DNA from: UM-FILTER-38-24 sp041663205
Lineage (GTDB): Bacteria; Patescibacteriota; Gracilibacteria; UBA1369; LOWO2-01-FULL-3
Assembly (NCBI GenBank): GCA_041663205.1
Contig: JBAZQZ010000005.1
Coordinates: 1 to 64,000 of the forward strand
Length of the DNA: 64,000 nt
Reading direction: 5' to 3'
A model generated the notes under the pieces. That model saw nothing but the letters and a program-made list of their open reading frames with translations. It was not told the origin of the DNA and made no database searches. A program made the translations under genes and the position numbers. Each line of letters opens with the position of its first letter. Positions within the stretch are counted from its first letter, which is position 1. Below are positions 52,048-62,172 of this stretch, piece after piece.

Positions 52048-52749
52048 TTATTTGCTTTCAGCCAATGCGCTGTTTACGTCCAACGGCACGCCGGGGCCCA
52101 TTGTGCCTGCGATTGTCATTGTTTCCACATAAGTTCCTTTAACGCTCGCAGGTTTTGAATCAAGAACAACCTTGATCAAAGTCTTGAGATTTTCCTTCAA
52201 TTTTGCGTCGTCAAAAGAAATCTTTCCGAAAATATTGTGTAGGTTTGCCTCTTTATCGACACGGAGCTCAACTTTACCTTTTTTAATGTCGGAAATCATT
52301 TTTTCGACATCGGGCGAAACAGTTCCGCTTTTTGGATTTGGCATAAGCCTCTTTTGTCCAAGAATTTTCGCAACTTTTGAAAGCGCTTTCATTTGATCCG
52401 GAGTGGCGATCGCGACATCAAAATCCGTCCATCCTCCCTCGATTTTTTCGATAAGTTCACCGGTTCCGGCCATAAGTGCGCCTGCCGCCATAGCCTCTTT
52501 TACCTTGTCATCACCGACAAAAGCGACGACAGAAACCTCTTTTCCTGTACCTGCGGGAAGAACTACGGTTGTACGTAGATTTTGGTCAGCCTGAGTAGGA
52601 TCAAGCCCGAGTTTCATGTGAATTTCGCAACTTCCGTCAAACTTCACCGTGGAAGTTTTTTTCAACAAAGAAATGGCTTCATCAAGTGTGTAAGCCTCTT
52701 TCTCGACAAGCTTTTTAGCCTCGAGATATTTTTTGCCGTGTTTTTTCAT
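52048..52749 (-). CDS. rplA: Large-subunit ribosomal protein L1
   Basis: 233 residues from ATG 52749 (MKKHGKKYLEAKKLV); the longer frame starting at 52809 has no family support. Conserved DPTQADQNLRTTVVLPAGTGK and MPNPKSGTV. Its start lies 75 nt after rplK. The intergenic region has a small TCGAT/ATCGA hairpin (about 52780-52800) that could be the L1 autoregulatory site, but this is weak. Confidence 0.95.
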   Translation of the reverse strand: MKKHGKKYLEAKKLVEKEAYTLDEAISLLKKTSTVKFDGSCEIHMKLGLDPTQADQNLRTTVVLPAGTGKEVSVVAFVGDDKVKEAMAAGALMAGTGELIEKIEGGWTDFDVAIATPDQMKALSKVAKILGQKRLMPNPKSGTVSPDVEKMISDIKKGKVELRVDKEANLHNIFGKISFDDAKLKENLKTLIKVVLDSKPASVKGTYVETMTIAGTMGPGVPLDVNSALAESK

Positions 52750-52823
52750 GATTTTTTTGGTTAGTGGTGATACCGTTCCGCTCGATTTTAATCGCATCGA
52801 AACTCCCACGAAATAAATATTTT

Positions 52824-53249
52824 TTAGCCCTGGACGGTAACGCCCATGCTTCTTGCGGTTCCAGCTATGATTTTAACGGCCGCATCAAGGTCATTTGCAT
52901 TCAAATCAGCCATCTTTGTCTTCGCAATTTCCTCAAGTTGAGCGCGTGTTATTGTGCCAACTTTATCCTTGTGAGACATAGCCGATCCCTTCGCAAGGTT
53001 GATAGCCTTTTTGATAAGAACAGCCGCAGGAGGGCTTTTCAGAATGAATGTAAAACTTCTATCGTCAAATACGCTTATTTCAGCCGGAATAACCGTATCC
53101 CCAAGCTCTCTTGTTTGGTTATTGAATTCGGTACAAAATTGCTGAATATTTAGTCCGTGAGGACCCAAAGCTGTTCCAACCGGTGGTGCCGGAGTCGCTT
53201 TCCCGGCCGCGATTTGCAGCTTGATTACTGTTAATAATGATTTTGCCAT
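52824..53249 (-). CDS. rplK: Large-subunit ribosomal protein L11
   Basis: 141 residues, full length. KLQIAAGKATPAPPVGTALGPHG and IAGTARSMGVTV are unmistakable. It binds the GTPase centre of 23S rRNA. Confidence 0.97.
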   Translation of the reverse strand: MAKSLLTVIKLQIAAGKATPAPPVGTALGPHGLNIQQFCTEFNNQTRELGDTVIPAEISVFDDRSFTFILKSPPAAVLIKKAINLAKGSAMSHKDKVGTITRAQLEEIAKTKMADLNANDLDAAVKIIAGTARSMGVTVQG

Positions 53250-53326
53250 TTTATTCTTTCTTAAAAATTACTGAAGCGAGTGCGTAAATTGCCAAGCTAT
53301 TCTAAGGTTTTTAATGGAAAAGTCAA

Positions 53327-54175
53327 CTAAAACTCCATATCAAGAAGCTTTATGAGGTTTTGCACCTGTGGATGATATTCTTTCGGGTAAGAAAAACCGT
53401 AGATCAAATTGCCGAATCTGACGGTTAAAAATGCCACATTCTGGCGTCGGGAATCATTCATGTAAAAAGAACCGTCACCAAAAGTATTGGTCTCATTTAT
53501 CTCTATATCAAGCCCTTCCGCGCCGCGAGTCTTAAGTGTGTCGTACACGTCTTTCGGCGTACTCATCGGCCCGACGTCTATTATATAAACTTTACAAAGT
53601 GTCGAGTCCGCGGAGTTGACAACATTCTTGAAAATCTTGAGATCTTTCAAATCTTGAACATAAATGGTTTTATACAAAAAACCGTCAAAAGCCTCGGTAG
53701 CTATGACTGCATTATTAAATCCCGCGCTTTTTAAATGATCTTGATTCAAATAAACATTCAAAATCGCAGGTTCGAAATTTGTGTTTTCAAAATCGTCGGC
53801 ATCTCCGGTGATTTCAGTGGGAATAACCTCCGATGAATCGACCAAAACGGGGGAATCGATCGTCTCTGTGCCCTCTGTCTCCACTGCATCTACTGTATCA
53901 CTTGCGCCGATAGGAACATCGAGCCCGTCGCCGAATTCCGTCGGGGGCAAAGCGGAAGAATCAAGCCCGATTTGAGCGGTCTCGTCAGCCCCAAGCACAT
54001 TCGCACTCAAATTTAAAGAATCCGGAAGCGGAGCAGTCGTGGTACCGGTGACCTCATTTTCTCCCGTCAGGAAAGCCAAATCAAGACTCGACCCATATCG
54101 ATCTGCGACAACTTGTGCCGCTATGACCACGATAACCAACGTAAGAATGACGGTAAAAACCGTAAATTTTCGCAT
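53327..54175 (-). CDS. Signal-anchored exported protein of unknown function
   Basis: 282 residues. An N-terminal membrane segment (FTVFTVILTLVIVVIAAQVV) is followed by an acidic Thr/Ser/Asp-rich linker of about 95 residues and a C-terminal alpha/beta domain of about 150 residues (AGFNNAVIATEAFDG, DLKIFKNVV, FLTVRFGNLIYGFSYP). I do not recognise it. Remarkably it lies between nusG and rplK, splitting one of the most conserved operons in bacteria. Confidence 0.7.
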   Translation of the reverse strand: MRKFTVFTVILTLVIVVIAAQVVADRYGSSLDLAFLTGENEVTGTTTAPLPDSLNLSANVLGADETAQIGLDSSALPPTEFGDGLDVPIGASDTVDAVETEGTETIDSPVLVDSSEVIPTEITGDADDFENTNFEPAILNVYLNQDHLKSAGFNNAVIATEAFDGFLYKTIYVQDLKDLKIFKNVVNSADSTLCKVYIIDVGPMSTPKDVYDTLKTRGAEGLDIEINETNTFGDGSFYMNDSRRQNVAFLTVRFGNLIYGFSYPKEYHPQVQNLIKLLDMEF

Positions 54176-54244
54176 AAATCGGAAATGAGGAAATTCCTTT
54201 TAAATAAAATAAGAGATTTTACTCGAAAAAGCAAGAAAAATGGA

Positions 54245-54351
54245 AACGGAATGGCAGAAGTATCCTTTCGAGCGCATTGCGTTCTTCAAGGAAAAAGATC
54301 GATTTCAAAAAAAGAAGCCTAAGCTCGGAAGGATACTTCTGCCATTCCGTT
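54245..54351 (+). other. Long covarying hairpin element, copy B
   Basis: 29 bp of stem pair 54245-54273 with 54323-54351, with one U-G wobble (54268:54328, allowed in plus-strand RNA only). The stem sequence is unrelated to copy A at 42190-42281, but the top is the same: GAGC/GCTC closing, then GCATTGCGTT on the left and AAGAAGCCTAA on the right, with an ATCGA in the loop. It sits between nusG and the exported protein. Confidence 0.85.
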
Positions 54352-54358
54352 CTTCCCC

Positions 54359-54904
54359 TTATTTCTTCTTTATCTGTGTAAAATCAAGCTCCATAGGAGT
54401 CTCTCGCCCGAAGATTGTGATAAGAACCTTAACTTTTCCTTTTTCTTCGTCAATATTGCTGATAATTCCGTCATAATTCGCGAACGGTCCGTCCAAAACG
54501 ACAACATGATCCGAAACGGCGAAGTCGATCTTGAATTTTGGCTCTGCCTGGCCCATATGTCTCTTTATGACTTTCCATTCCTCCGGCGAAACAGGAACAG
54601 GAATAGTCCCGGCGCCGACGAATCCGGTGACATTCGGAGTATTTCGAACGACATACCAGCTATCGTCTGTAACAACCATATCCACAAGCACATACCCGGG
54701 AAAAATACGTTTTTCCTCGGTGACAGGCTCTCCTTTTTTAATTACAATCTGAGTTTCCTTCGGCACAACAACGTCAAAAATCATATCTTGCATGCCAAGA
54801 GATTCAATACGTTGCAATAACGCCTCGCGCACGGCATCCTCGTACCCGGAATACGTATGAATCACGTACCAATGTCTACCTGTATTTTCGGCTTGCCTGC
54901 TCAT
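54359..54904 (-). CDS. nusG: Transcription termination/antitermination factor NusG
   Basis: 181 residues. NGN domain (WYVIHTYSGYEDAVREAL, PGYVLVDMV, NTPNVTGFVG) and a C-terminal KOW (GPFANYDGIISNIDEEKGKVKVLITIFGRETPMEL). Follows secE by 13 nt. Confidence 0.96.
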   Translation of the reverse strand: MSRQAENTGRHWYVIHTYSGYEDAVREALLQRIESLGMQDMIFDVVVPKETQIVIKKGEPVTEEKRIFPGYVLVDMVVTDDSWYVVRNTPNVTGFVGAGTIPVPVSPEEWKVIKRHMGQAEPKFKIDFAVSDHVVVLDGPFANYDGIISNIDEEKGKVKVLITIFGRETPMELDFTQIKKK

Positions 54905-54917
54905 CGATTATATTGTT

Positions 54918-55127
54918 TTATTGTGCTTTAAATGATCCTGCCAACTGAAGCAGATATGTATATCCTTCCGTAAATCCGTAATCGACAATAGCAAGAAAAA
55001 CCGCGGAAACAAGACAGAATATAAGAACGATAATAGTGATTTTTATGGCTTGGTTCTTAGTTGGCCATACGACTTTAGGTAACTCCTCGAAAGCTCCTTT
55101 GATGTAATTTTTTATCTTATTGAACAT
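54918..55127 (-). CDS. secE: Preprotein translocase subunit SecE
   Basis: 69 residues, single-helix SecE type. Cytoplasmic amphipathic helix with ELPKVVWPTKNQA, then one membrane helix (ITIIVLIFCLVSAVFLAIV). Confidence 0.93.
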   Translation of the reverse strand: MFNKIKNYIKGAFEELPKVVWPTKNQAIKITIIVLIFCLVSAVFLAIVDYGFTEGYTYLLQLAGSFKAQ

Positions 55128-55217
55128 AATATTTTAGATAAATCCAAAAAGCCCCATCGGCTTCCTCACCCAAACTATCATCACCGCCACCAAAATGCAA
55201 GGAATTTTTTATTCCCC

Positions 55218-55246
55218 TTGAGCACGAACCTGTTTTGTGCTAAAAT
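55218..55246 (+). promoter_or_regulatory. Promoter of the pilin-like surface cluster
   Basis: TTGAGC (55218-55223), 17-nt spacer, TAAAAT (55241-55246), 31 nt before ATG 55277. The following genes have short gaps, so it may drive them all. Confidence 0.6.
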
Positions 55247-55276
55247 ATATAGAAAAATAAAAACAAAAAGCCGTAT

Positions 55277-56257
55277 ATGTCAAAACGAAATTTGAAACAA
55301 TCTCTCTTGCAGTTTGCATTCGTGCTTGGACTTATGGGTATTGCGCTTGGAATATCCTCATTTCTCGCACATTCGGGAATGGCGCAAGCGGATTCATTAC
55401 TCCCCATAACAAAAGATATTTTCGAGAAATCAAATATTCCGAAACCTCCTGACAAAGAAGGTCAACAGATCGTAGTCGATGTCATAATGGGCGCTTTGTC
55501 ATACGTAAAAGTGCTCGTCGGCGTGGGGGGAATCGTGATGTTGGTTTTTCTGGGTTACAAACTCGTCGTATCGTCCGGCGACGAAGATTCATTGGGAAAA
55601 GTAAAAAAAGGATTTATTTATACATTGATTTCGTTCGTGATCATAAGCATGTCTCAGGACTTGGCAAAAATATTCGACATGTCGCAAGGCACGGTCTTGG
55701 GAAGCCCTCAGGAAATTTTAAATCGCGTGAAACTTTTTGACAAACAGGTTGAAATTTTCATGACATTCATAAAATACGTAATCGGGACATATGCTGTGAT
55801 TATGGCTATCCGCGCGGGAATTTCATTTATGACCTCGGGAGGCGACGAAGAAAGCACAAAAAAATCAAGAAGCGGCTTGATTTACAGCATTTCGGGTCTG
55901 CTTTTGATTTACGTCGGCGATATTTTCATAAACAAAGTTTTTTACAATGTCGACAAACAAGTTTATTCCGGCGTAAACGGAGTTCATCCCATGATAAACG
56001 TAAAAACAGGAATAGAACAAATCGTCGGTATAATAAATTTTATGATGTATTTCATCGGACCGGCGGCGTTTGTTATGCTTATAGTCGCCGCGATAATGTA
56101 CCTAAGTTCGGGCGGGGAGGAAGAGACGATGAAAAAAGCAAAAAATATACTTATCGCCACAATCATAGGAGTGGTGATAATCTACGGCGCTTTTGCGATA
56201 GTGAGCACTGTTTTATCAAGTCAGCTCGCGGACTTGGGCGCCATAGCCGACAGTTGA
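55277..56257 (+). CDS. Triple VirB2/TrbC-like pilin-unit membrane protein A
   Basis: 326 residues. N-terminal signal segment (FAFVLGLMGIALGISSFL, cut near MAQA). Then three tandem copies of a two-helix unit, each of the form hydrophobic helix, SGGDEE/SGDED turn, K-x-x-K helix: at about 75-130 (VVSSGDEDSLGKVKKGF), 165-215 (MTSGGDEESTKKSRSGL) and 255-310 (LSSGGEEETMKKAKN). A single unit is the size and pattern of a VirB2/TrbC-type pilin; three fused in one chain is unusual. No assembly ATPase is in the window. Confidence 0.75.
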   Translation: MSKRNLKQSLLQFAFVLGLMGIALGISSFLAHSGMAQADSLLPITKDIFEKSNIPKPPDKEGQQIVVDVIMGALSYVKVLVGVGGIVMLVFLGYKLVVSSGDEDSLGKVKKGFIYTLISFVIISMSQDLAKIFDMSQGTVLGSPQEILNRVKLFDKQVEIFMTFIKYVIGTYAVIMAIRAGISFMTSGGDEESTKKSRSGLIYSISGLLLIYVGDIFINKVFYNVDKQVYSGVNGVHPMINVKTGIEQIVGIINFMMYFIGPAAFVMLIVAAIMYLSSGGEEETMKKAKNILIATIIGVVIIYGAFAIVSTVLSSQLADLGAIADS

Positions 56258-56269
56258 TAATTAAAAAAT

Positions 56270-57283
56270 ATGAAAAAATTTATAAAATCATTCTTAGTCT
56301 CGTTTCTGCTCATAAACCTTGGGCTTACGTTATACGCGTTTGCGACATTCGGAAGCTTAAATAATGAGGCTTTTGCGATCAATCCGTTAGAAAAAATAGG
56401 GGAAAATACGGGCCTCCCGAGTTTCAACGCCTCGGGCCAGCACCCGGACGCGCCACCGGACTATGCCCAGCCGGGAGTCGGAACGCTGACAAGTCCGATA
56501 TTCTTTGCGCTCGATATGGCGAAATTGGCACTCAGCGGAATCGCGATGATTATCATCGTTGTTGCCGCGATTAAACTCATTTCCACGACAAACGAAGAAG
56601 ACGCCGGAAAATCAAAAAAGACGCTAATATATGCAATTGTAGGCATGATTCTTATTCAGCTCGCCGACATAATCGTAAGAAAAATGTTTTTCGGTGAACA
56701 AGGTGAAGCATTCGAAAACATAGCCACCACAAAACTGTACGCGGAGCAATCGGTCGCACAAGTACGAAGCGTTATAGGCATGGTGGAGGCATTCCTTGGA
56801 ATAGTCGCGGTGCTTATAATCATAATTCGCGGATTTACAGTGATGACCAGCGGAGGAAGCGAGGAAGAACTTGGCAAAGCAAAAAAACATTTGTTGTACG
56901 CGGTCGCGGGACTTGTCATAATAATGCTTTCCGAAGTTATTATTCGGGGAGTTATTTTCCCGGAAAACGGGCAAGCGCTGCCTGATGCCGACGTGGCGAA
57001 ATACATTGTCGTAAAAATCGTAAATTACGCGGTCGGATTCATTTCAATAATCGCATTTGTCGTGCTTTTCTACGCGGGATATTTGTACGTGACTTCCGCG
57101 GGAAACGAAGAAGCCGGCACAAAAGTTAAAAAAATATTCACCGCCGCGATTATCGCGATAATTCTGGCATTTGGAGCCTTCGCGCTGGTTAACACACTTA
57201 TAAAATTTGAGCCGTACTACGAAACCGAGCCGACTGGGATAACGGCTGAAAATGCAACCGCAACCCCTGAAGTCACAAAATAG
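56270..57283 (+). CDS. Triple VirB2/TrbC-like pilin-unit membrane protein B
   Basis: 337 residues. Signal segment at the N-terminus, then three units with turns STTNEEDAGKSKKT, MTSGGSEEELGKAKK and VTSAGNEEAGTKVKK, each followed by a membrane helix. It is a paralogue of the gene before it (12 nt upstream) and has the same architecture, so the cluster arose by duplication of a pilin unit. Polar C-terminal tail. Confidence 0.75.
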   Translation: MKKFIKSFLVSFLLINLGLTLYAFATFGSLNNEAFAINPLEKIGENTGLPSFNASGQHPDAPPDYAQPGVGTLTSPIFFALDMAKLALSGIAMIIIVVAAIKLISTTNEEDAGKSKKTLIYAIVGMILIQLADIIVRKMFFGEQGEAFENIATTKLYAEQSVAQVRSVIGMVEAFLGIVAVLIIIIRGFTVMTSGGSEEELGKAKKHLLYAVAGLVIIMLSEVIIRGVIFPENGQALPDADVAKYIVVKIVNYAVGFISIIAFVVLFYAGYLYVTSAGNEEAGTKVKKIFTAAIIAIILAFGAFALVNTLIKFEPYYETEPTGITAENATATPEVTK

Positions 57284-57334
57284 ATTGCTATAAACATTTA
57301 AAAAAAATATAATCAGAGAAAGGACCTCACCCTT

Positions 57335-60300
57335 ATGAAAAACGGAATAAAAAAAATAATAAAAATCGCTTTAATCTTAGGAATTTTCACGACGCTTTTT
57401 TCAGCGAACACACTTGTGGCGTCTGCGAGTTGGGAAAAAGATTTGAAAGACGCGGCGGAAAAACTTTTCACAACAAACGAACAAGGTCAGGATTTCTCGC
57501 AATTCAAACCGGGCGAAAGCCTTACTCTTGAAAAAGAAGGCATAAATCCGGCGATCACGGCATCAAGCGACGTCCGCGAATTTGTCTTGAAAGTCGTGAA
57601 TTTTGCGCTCGGATTTTTGGGGCTCATAGCTGTTATCATCGTAATATACGGAGGTGTTCTTTATCTTACTGCGGCCGGAGCGGAAGAAAACACGGGAAAG
57701 GCCAAAAAAGCGATAATGTACGCGGTCATAGGACTCATAATAATTCTCGGATCGTTTGCATTGGTTAACACTGTAATAAAAGGAGTGGGGGGCGGCGGTA
57801 CGGGGACAGGCTCGGGTAGCGGAAAAGTAGTTGGTGTGAATTATGGCAACAGTTTCAACGCTTCCGCCATTCAAGTCCAAAGCGTCGCAAAAGAAATTTA
57901 TTCGAACTTCCTGCTTTTTGGGCAGAGCGCCGACGAAGTAAAAGGCATAGTCAATGATGCGAACAAAGACTCTCTTGATTACAAAAAAACGCTTGTTGCC
58001 AGACAAGACGTTTTAAATTTTCTATCCAGTGAAAAAGAAAAAGTTTTGAATATAAGGGGAAGAGTATCGCAAATATCAACGGCGTTTAAAGTGGCCGGAG
58101 ACATTATAAACAAACTCGAAACTCAAGTTGACTCGATAAGAATAATCCCTGAAATGCTGGTCAAATACGACCAAACGGCGGGGACGGTCGAGGATTGCGG
58201 TGAGCCGACAAAAGATGCTTGTCGCACTTACCCGAAAGATCTCTACGCAAAATGGACCGAAATAAAAGAGGACATAAATGCCAAAGACAACGACTTGACT
58301 GTACTTTTCAATGCGGTGAAGACGGATTATCTCGACAGATTAAAAAACGACTACATGCCGAAATTGTACGACATGAAACAACTTTTCGGAAGCTTTGATT
58401 CGACTAAAAGCGCGGGATCGGACGTGATGAAAGAATTCAATCAAATCATGGAAGATTATGGGTACAATCCTGCAAACCCGAATACGTATTCTCCGGGATC
58501 GTTCATGTACAAAATCGCAAACTGGAATGTGGAAACAACCGCGCAGGAGGCGAGCGCAACGGCACAACTTCTGATAAAAGTATTAAAAACGCAGATAGAA
58601 TTTTCGGAAAAACTTCAGTCTGTGCAAAGCGTTGAGGCTCACTTAAGCGCAAACGTGGTGGAGGGAAACGCGCCATTGACGGTCACATTCAATGTGCTGG
58701 ATTCAATCGATCCGGCCGGAGGAAGCATCGTAGATAAAAATATAGACTGGACGAATCTCTACGGAGCAAAGACATTTTCAGGCGAATCGGTGGATGTTTC
58801 GGGAGCGGCGATTTGCACCTCTCCTGTTGAGGAAACGGAAAAAGAAATTTACGGACCGGCGTACAGACAATGTACGTACAAATATCCGGGAACATACTTG
58901 GCGACCGTGACAATAAGGTCAAACGAATCGGGCAAATACGTCCCGGGGATGAGCAGTCTCGTCATCAAAGTAAATCCTCCGACGACAAAAATAGATTTAC
59001 AAATGGGGATTCAGGGCAAAAAAATTCCGATAATGTCGTACTACGAAAACGGAATTTTAAAGAACGACAAAGATTTGGTTGGAATTACGCTGAACGAAGC
59101 GAAAAAAGGAATAACATTTGATGCTTCAAAAACTGAAAATGTCGCAAATTTTAAATGGAGTTTCGGATCCGGAAAAGTTTCGGGAACGAGCGACAGCGCT
59201 GTGGACAACGATCAAACAGGGCAACAAACCGTCATATTCGACACGGAAGGGAAAAACATTATCAAGCTCGATGTCATGAGCAAATTGGGAGAATTGGACA
59301 GCAAATTTTTCATCCTCGACATAAGAAATGTCGCCGCGAGAATTCAAGTATCTCCAAACGAAAACATATTCATAAACAGATCCACGATAATAGACGGGAC
59401 ACTTTCGTCCGCATCTTCGGGAAAAATAAAATCATATGAATGGAAAATCACAAAAACCTCCGGTGAAATTGAAGAAATAGACCTTGGTGAAAACGAAAAC
59501 AAGATTTCTTTCACGCATAAATTCACAAAACCCGGAAAATACAAAATAGACCTGAAAGTGACAAGCGATCTCGAAACGGTTCAAGCGGAACCGTACGCAT
59601 TAACTGTGGAATCGCAGGCCCCGAAGGCGATTTACGAATATTCATTCCCTGACACCTCCCAGCCGGGGACGGTAAATTTCTACGCCTCAAAGAGTTTTGA
59701 TCCGGACGGTGTAAACCCGTCAATCACATACAAATGGAGTATCGCACCGGATTCCAAAAACGGAGACAACTGGACACTTCTAAACGGAAATACGTTGACC
59801 GACAAAAATCCGACAATAAAATTCAGAAAAATAGACGATTACAAAGTGACATTGAAGGTCTCCGATTCAAGCACTGTCGGCTCGGGACTGAAAGAAGAAT
59901 ACACGGAAGTGACAAAAACGGTATCGATAAAAAATGTTTTGGATGTCGCATGGGGGCCTTCGCAAGCCACAACGGCGGTCGTGAATTCGGAAGGGAAAGC
60001 GACCGTAAACTTCTTCCTCGTCAGCGAAAACTCAATTGCGTATGAAATAAAATTCGGAGACGGCGACTCGACAACCGGCGACATAAAACAATCGAAAACA
60101 ATCACACATACGTACGCGAAAGCCGGGAAATACGACGTAAAAGCGACAGTCTACGACGAAAACGACAACGACAATTCCGTCACAAAGAAAATTTTTATCG
60201 GAGGCGGGAACACGCCGGTCGCAAAAATGACGGTATTTGTAAACGGAATCGAGGTCACGGATTTATCCGATGAAATAAAAGCCTCGAAAGGCGACGTCAT

Positions 60301-62158
60301 CACATTCGATGCCAGCGAATCAAAAAACACCGACGGAACGGGAAGAAACCTGAAATACAACTGGGATTTCGGCGACACATACAAGAGCTCGAATAAATCG
60401 GTTACACATATATATAAGGAGTTGAGCCCCGAGGATCCGGGATATTTCACGGTAAAATTAAAATTGTATGACAAAGACACAACTACAAAAGAAGCCACCG
60501 ACGAAATAAAAATGAAAATCGTAAACAAATCTCCGACACTTTCTTCTCTTGAAGCCGTCCCCGACGCTTCGAACAAAGATTTGGTTACTCCGGTAAAAGT
60601 GGATTTGAAGGTTTACGGAGCGGAAGACAGAGACGGAGAACTTTCACAGTACAGATGGTGGTATTTCGATGTCGATGACCCGCAGGAGCCGCTGGGAATG
60701 CAAATCACGCAAACACCGGAAACAAAAATAACAATCGGTACAAACGGAAAAGAGGGCAGGGAAGTCGAGTACGGATTCGGAGTTGAATTGACGGATAACG
60801 ACAACGCGAAAACTTCCAGCAAAGACATTTTAACGGAAGAACAAACGCCGAAATTGAAAGTTAAAAACGGGCCGAATGAACCACCGGTCGCAAAATTCAA
60901 AGTCAGCGCGACAAAAGTTTTCACGGGCGATAAAACGGTATTTACAAGCGCATCAACGGATTCAGACGGATCAATAATTTCATACATATGGGATTTTGAA
61001 GGAGACGGCTTCTTCAATAACCCTCCGACAAAAGATTCCGTCGTGGAACATACATATTCAAACAAAAATCTGAACGGCTACGACGTAAGATTAAAAGTTA
61101 TAGATGACAAAGGCGGGGAAGCGGTTTCCGGTCCGGTAAAACTCTACGTGGACAGTCTTTCGAAGCCGCCGAAAGCCGCATTCAAATACAATGTTGTGGA
61201 TGGAAGCAACGGGAAAAAAGTTAAGTTTATAAATAATTCAACCGCAGACGCGGAAACGGGAGCGAAAATAGCAAAATATATATGGGATTTTGACGCGGAC
61301 TCAAACTTGCAGACCGCGGATTCGGACGGTGACGGCAAAAAAGACAACGACACGGATTCCGCCGCAAAAGATCCGGAAAGACTTTACACGGAACAGGGAA
61401 CATTTACGGTGAAATTGACTGTCGTAGACAGCAACGGGACATCGGACTCTGTGCTGAACGCGATTATGATTCCCATGGCCGCCAGGCCAAAAGCCGCATT
61501 TACATATACGGCGATGGCCGACGGAATATATTTCAAAAATAATTCAATCGCGGACAAAGAAAAGAGCGCGACGATAGAAAAAAACATTTGGGATTTTGAC
61601 ACATCTTTGGATTCAGACGGAGACGGGGTTTCCGACAACGACTTGGATTCAAGCGACAAAGAGCCGGTACATATTTACGAAAAAGCCGGAAAATACACCG
61701 TAAAATTACGAGTGAAAGACAATCAGGGAAATTCCGACGAAGTCGTAAACAGCGTCGATACTTCGTCAGGTCCGCTACCTGAAATCACGGAAATCACGTT
61801 ACCGGGAGCCACCGGAATAACCGGTACGCAAGCCGGAACAAGCATAAAAGCGGTACTGGAAACGACTCCGAAATCGGCGGAAGACAATACCGTATATCTC
61901 TCCGGAGACACGGGAGTAGTCACATTCAATTTCTCGAATTCGCAGGGAAATATCGCGAGCTACTCGATAGACAAAAACATTTATTTTGATACCGACGGAA
62001 ACGGAATAAAAACCGACGACAACGATTTCAAAACGCAATTACCGGGCACGTGGAAGACGAATTTTGACAAGGCATGGGGACAAACAGTCGTAAAATTAAC
62101 GGTCACCGATATATATGGAAATATAAACACGGTGACAAAAGAAATAAAATTTAAATAA
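57335..62158 (+). CDS. Giant surface protein: one pilin unit, coiled coil and about ten PKD domains
   Basis: 1607 residues. Signal peptide (IALILGIFTTLFSANTLVASA). One VirB2-like unit at about 80-150 (LTAAGAEENTGKAKKAI, then IMYAVIGLIIILGSFALVNT), then a Gly-rich hinge, a helical region (about 170-440), and from about 440 on a train of PKD-type Ig folds (repeated DFGDG/WDFDxD cores). Two of the domains have thrombospondin-3-like calcium loops (DSDGDGKKDNDTDS, DSDGDGVSDNDLDSSD). The layout places the pilin unit in the membrane and the PKD chain outside, as a fibre or adhesin. Third member of the cluster. Confidence 0.78.
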   Translation: MKNGIKKIIKIALILGIFTTLFSANTLVASASWEKDLKDAAEKLFTTNEQGQDFSQFKPGESLTLEKEGINPAITASSDVREFVLKVVNFALGFLGLIAVIIVIYGGVLYLTAAGAEENTGKAKKAIMYAVIGLIIILGSFALVNTVIKGVGGGGTGTGSGSGKVVGVNYGNSFNASAIQVQSVAKEIYSNFLLFGQSADEVKGIVNDANKDSLDYKKTLVARQDVLNFLSSEKEKVLNIRGRVSQISTAFKVAGDIINKLETQVDSIRIIPEMLVKYDQTAGTVEDCGEPTKDACRTYPKDLYAKWTEIKEDINAKDNDLTVLFNAVKTDYLDRLKNDYMPKLYDMKQLFGSFDSTKSAGSDVMKEFNQIMEDYGYNPANPNTYSPGSFMYKIANWNVETTAQEASATAQLLIKVLKTQIEFSEKLQSVQSVEAHLSANVVEGNAPLTVTFNVLDSIDPAGGSIVDKNIDWTNLYGAKTFSGESVDVSGAAICTSPVEETEKEIYGPAYRQCTYKYPGTYLATVTIRSNESGKYVPGMSSLVIKVNPPTTKIDLQMGIQGKKIPIMSYYENGILKNDKDLVGITLNEAKKGITFDASKTENVANFKWSFGSGKVSGTSDSAVDNDQTGQQTVIFDTEGKNIIKLDVMSKLGELDSKFFILDIRNVAARIQVSPNENIFINRSTIIDGTLSSASSGKIKSYEWKITKTSGEIEEIDLGENENKISFTHKFTKPGKYKIDLKVTSDLETVQAEPYALTVESQAPKAIYEYSFPDTSQPGTVNFYASKSFDPDGVNPSITYKWSIAPDSKNGDNWTLLNGNTLTDKNPTIKFRKIDDYKVTLKVSDSSTVGSGLKEEYTEVTKTVSIKNVLDVAWGPSQATTAVVNSEGKATVNFFLVSENSIAYEIKFGDGDSTTGDIKQSKTITHTYAKAGKYDVKATVYDENDNDNSVTKKIFIGGGNTPVAKMTVFVNGIEVTDLSDEIKASKGDVITFDASESKNTDGTGRNLKYNWDFGDTYKSSNKSVTHIYKELSPEDPGYFTVKLKLYDKDTTTKEATDEIKMKIVNKSPTLSSLEAVPDASNKDLVTPVKVDLKVYGAEDRDGELSQYRWWYFDVDDPQEPLGMQITQTPETKITIGTNGKEGREVEYGFGVELTDNDNAKTSSKDILTEEQTPKLKVKNGPNEPPVAKFKVSATKVFTGDKTVFTSASTDSDGSIISYIWDFEGDGFFNNPPTKDSVVEHTYSNKNLNGYDVRLKVIDDKGGEAVSGPVKLYVDSLSKPPKAAFKYNVVDGSNGKKVKFINNSTADAETGAKIAKYIWDFDADSNLQTADSDGDGKKDNDTDSAAKDPERLYTEQGTFTVKLTVVDSNGTSDSVLNAIMIPMAARPKAAFTYTAMADGIYFKNNSIADKEKSATIEKNIWDFDTSLDSDGDGVSDNDLDSSDKEPVHIYEKAGKYTVKLRVKDNQGNSDEVVNSVDTSSGPLPEITEITLPGATGITGTQAGTSIKAVLETTPKSAEDNTVYLSGDTGVVTFNFSNSQGNIASYSIDKNIYFDTDGNGIKTDDNDFKTQLPGTWKTNFDKAWGQTVVKLTVTDIYGNINTVTKEIKFK

Positions 62159-62172
62159 CATTCAAAATTTCT

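Noticed and set aside
52764..53153. Plus-strand open frames over rplK-rplA
   Set aside because: Antisense of ribosomal protein genes, no independent support.
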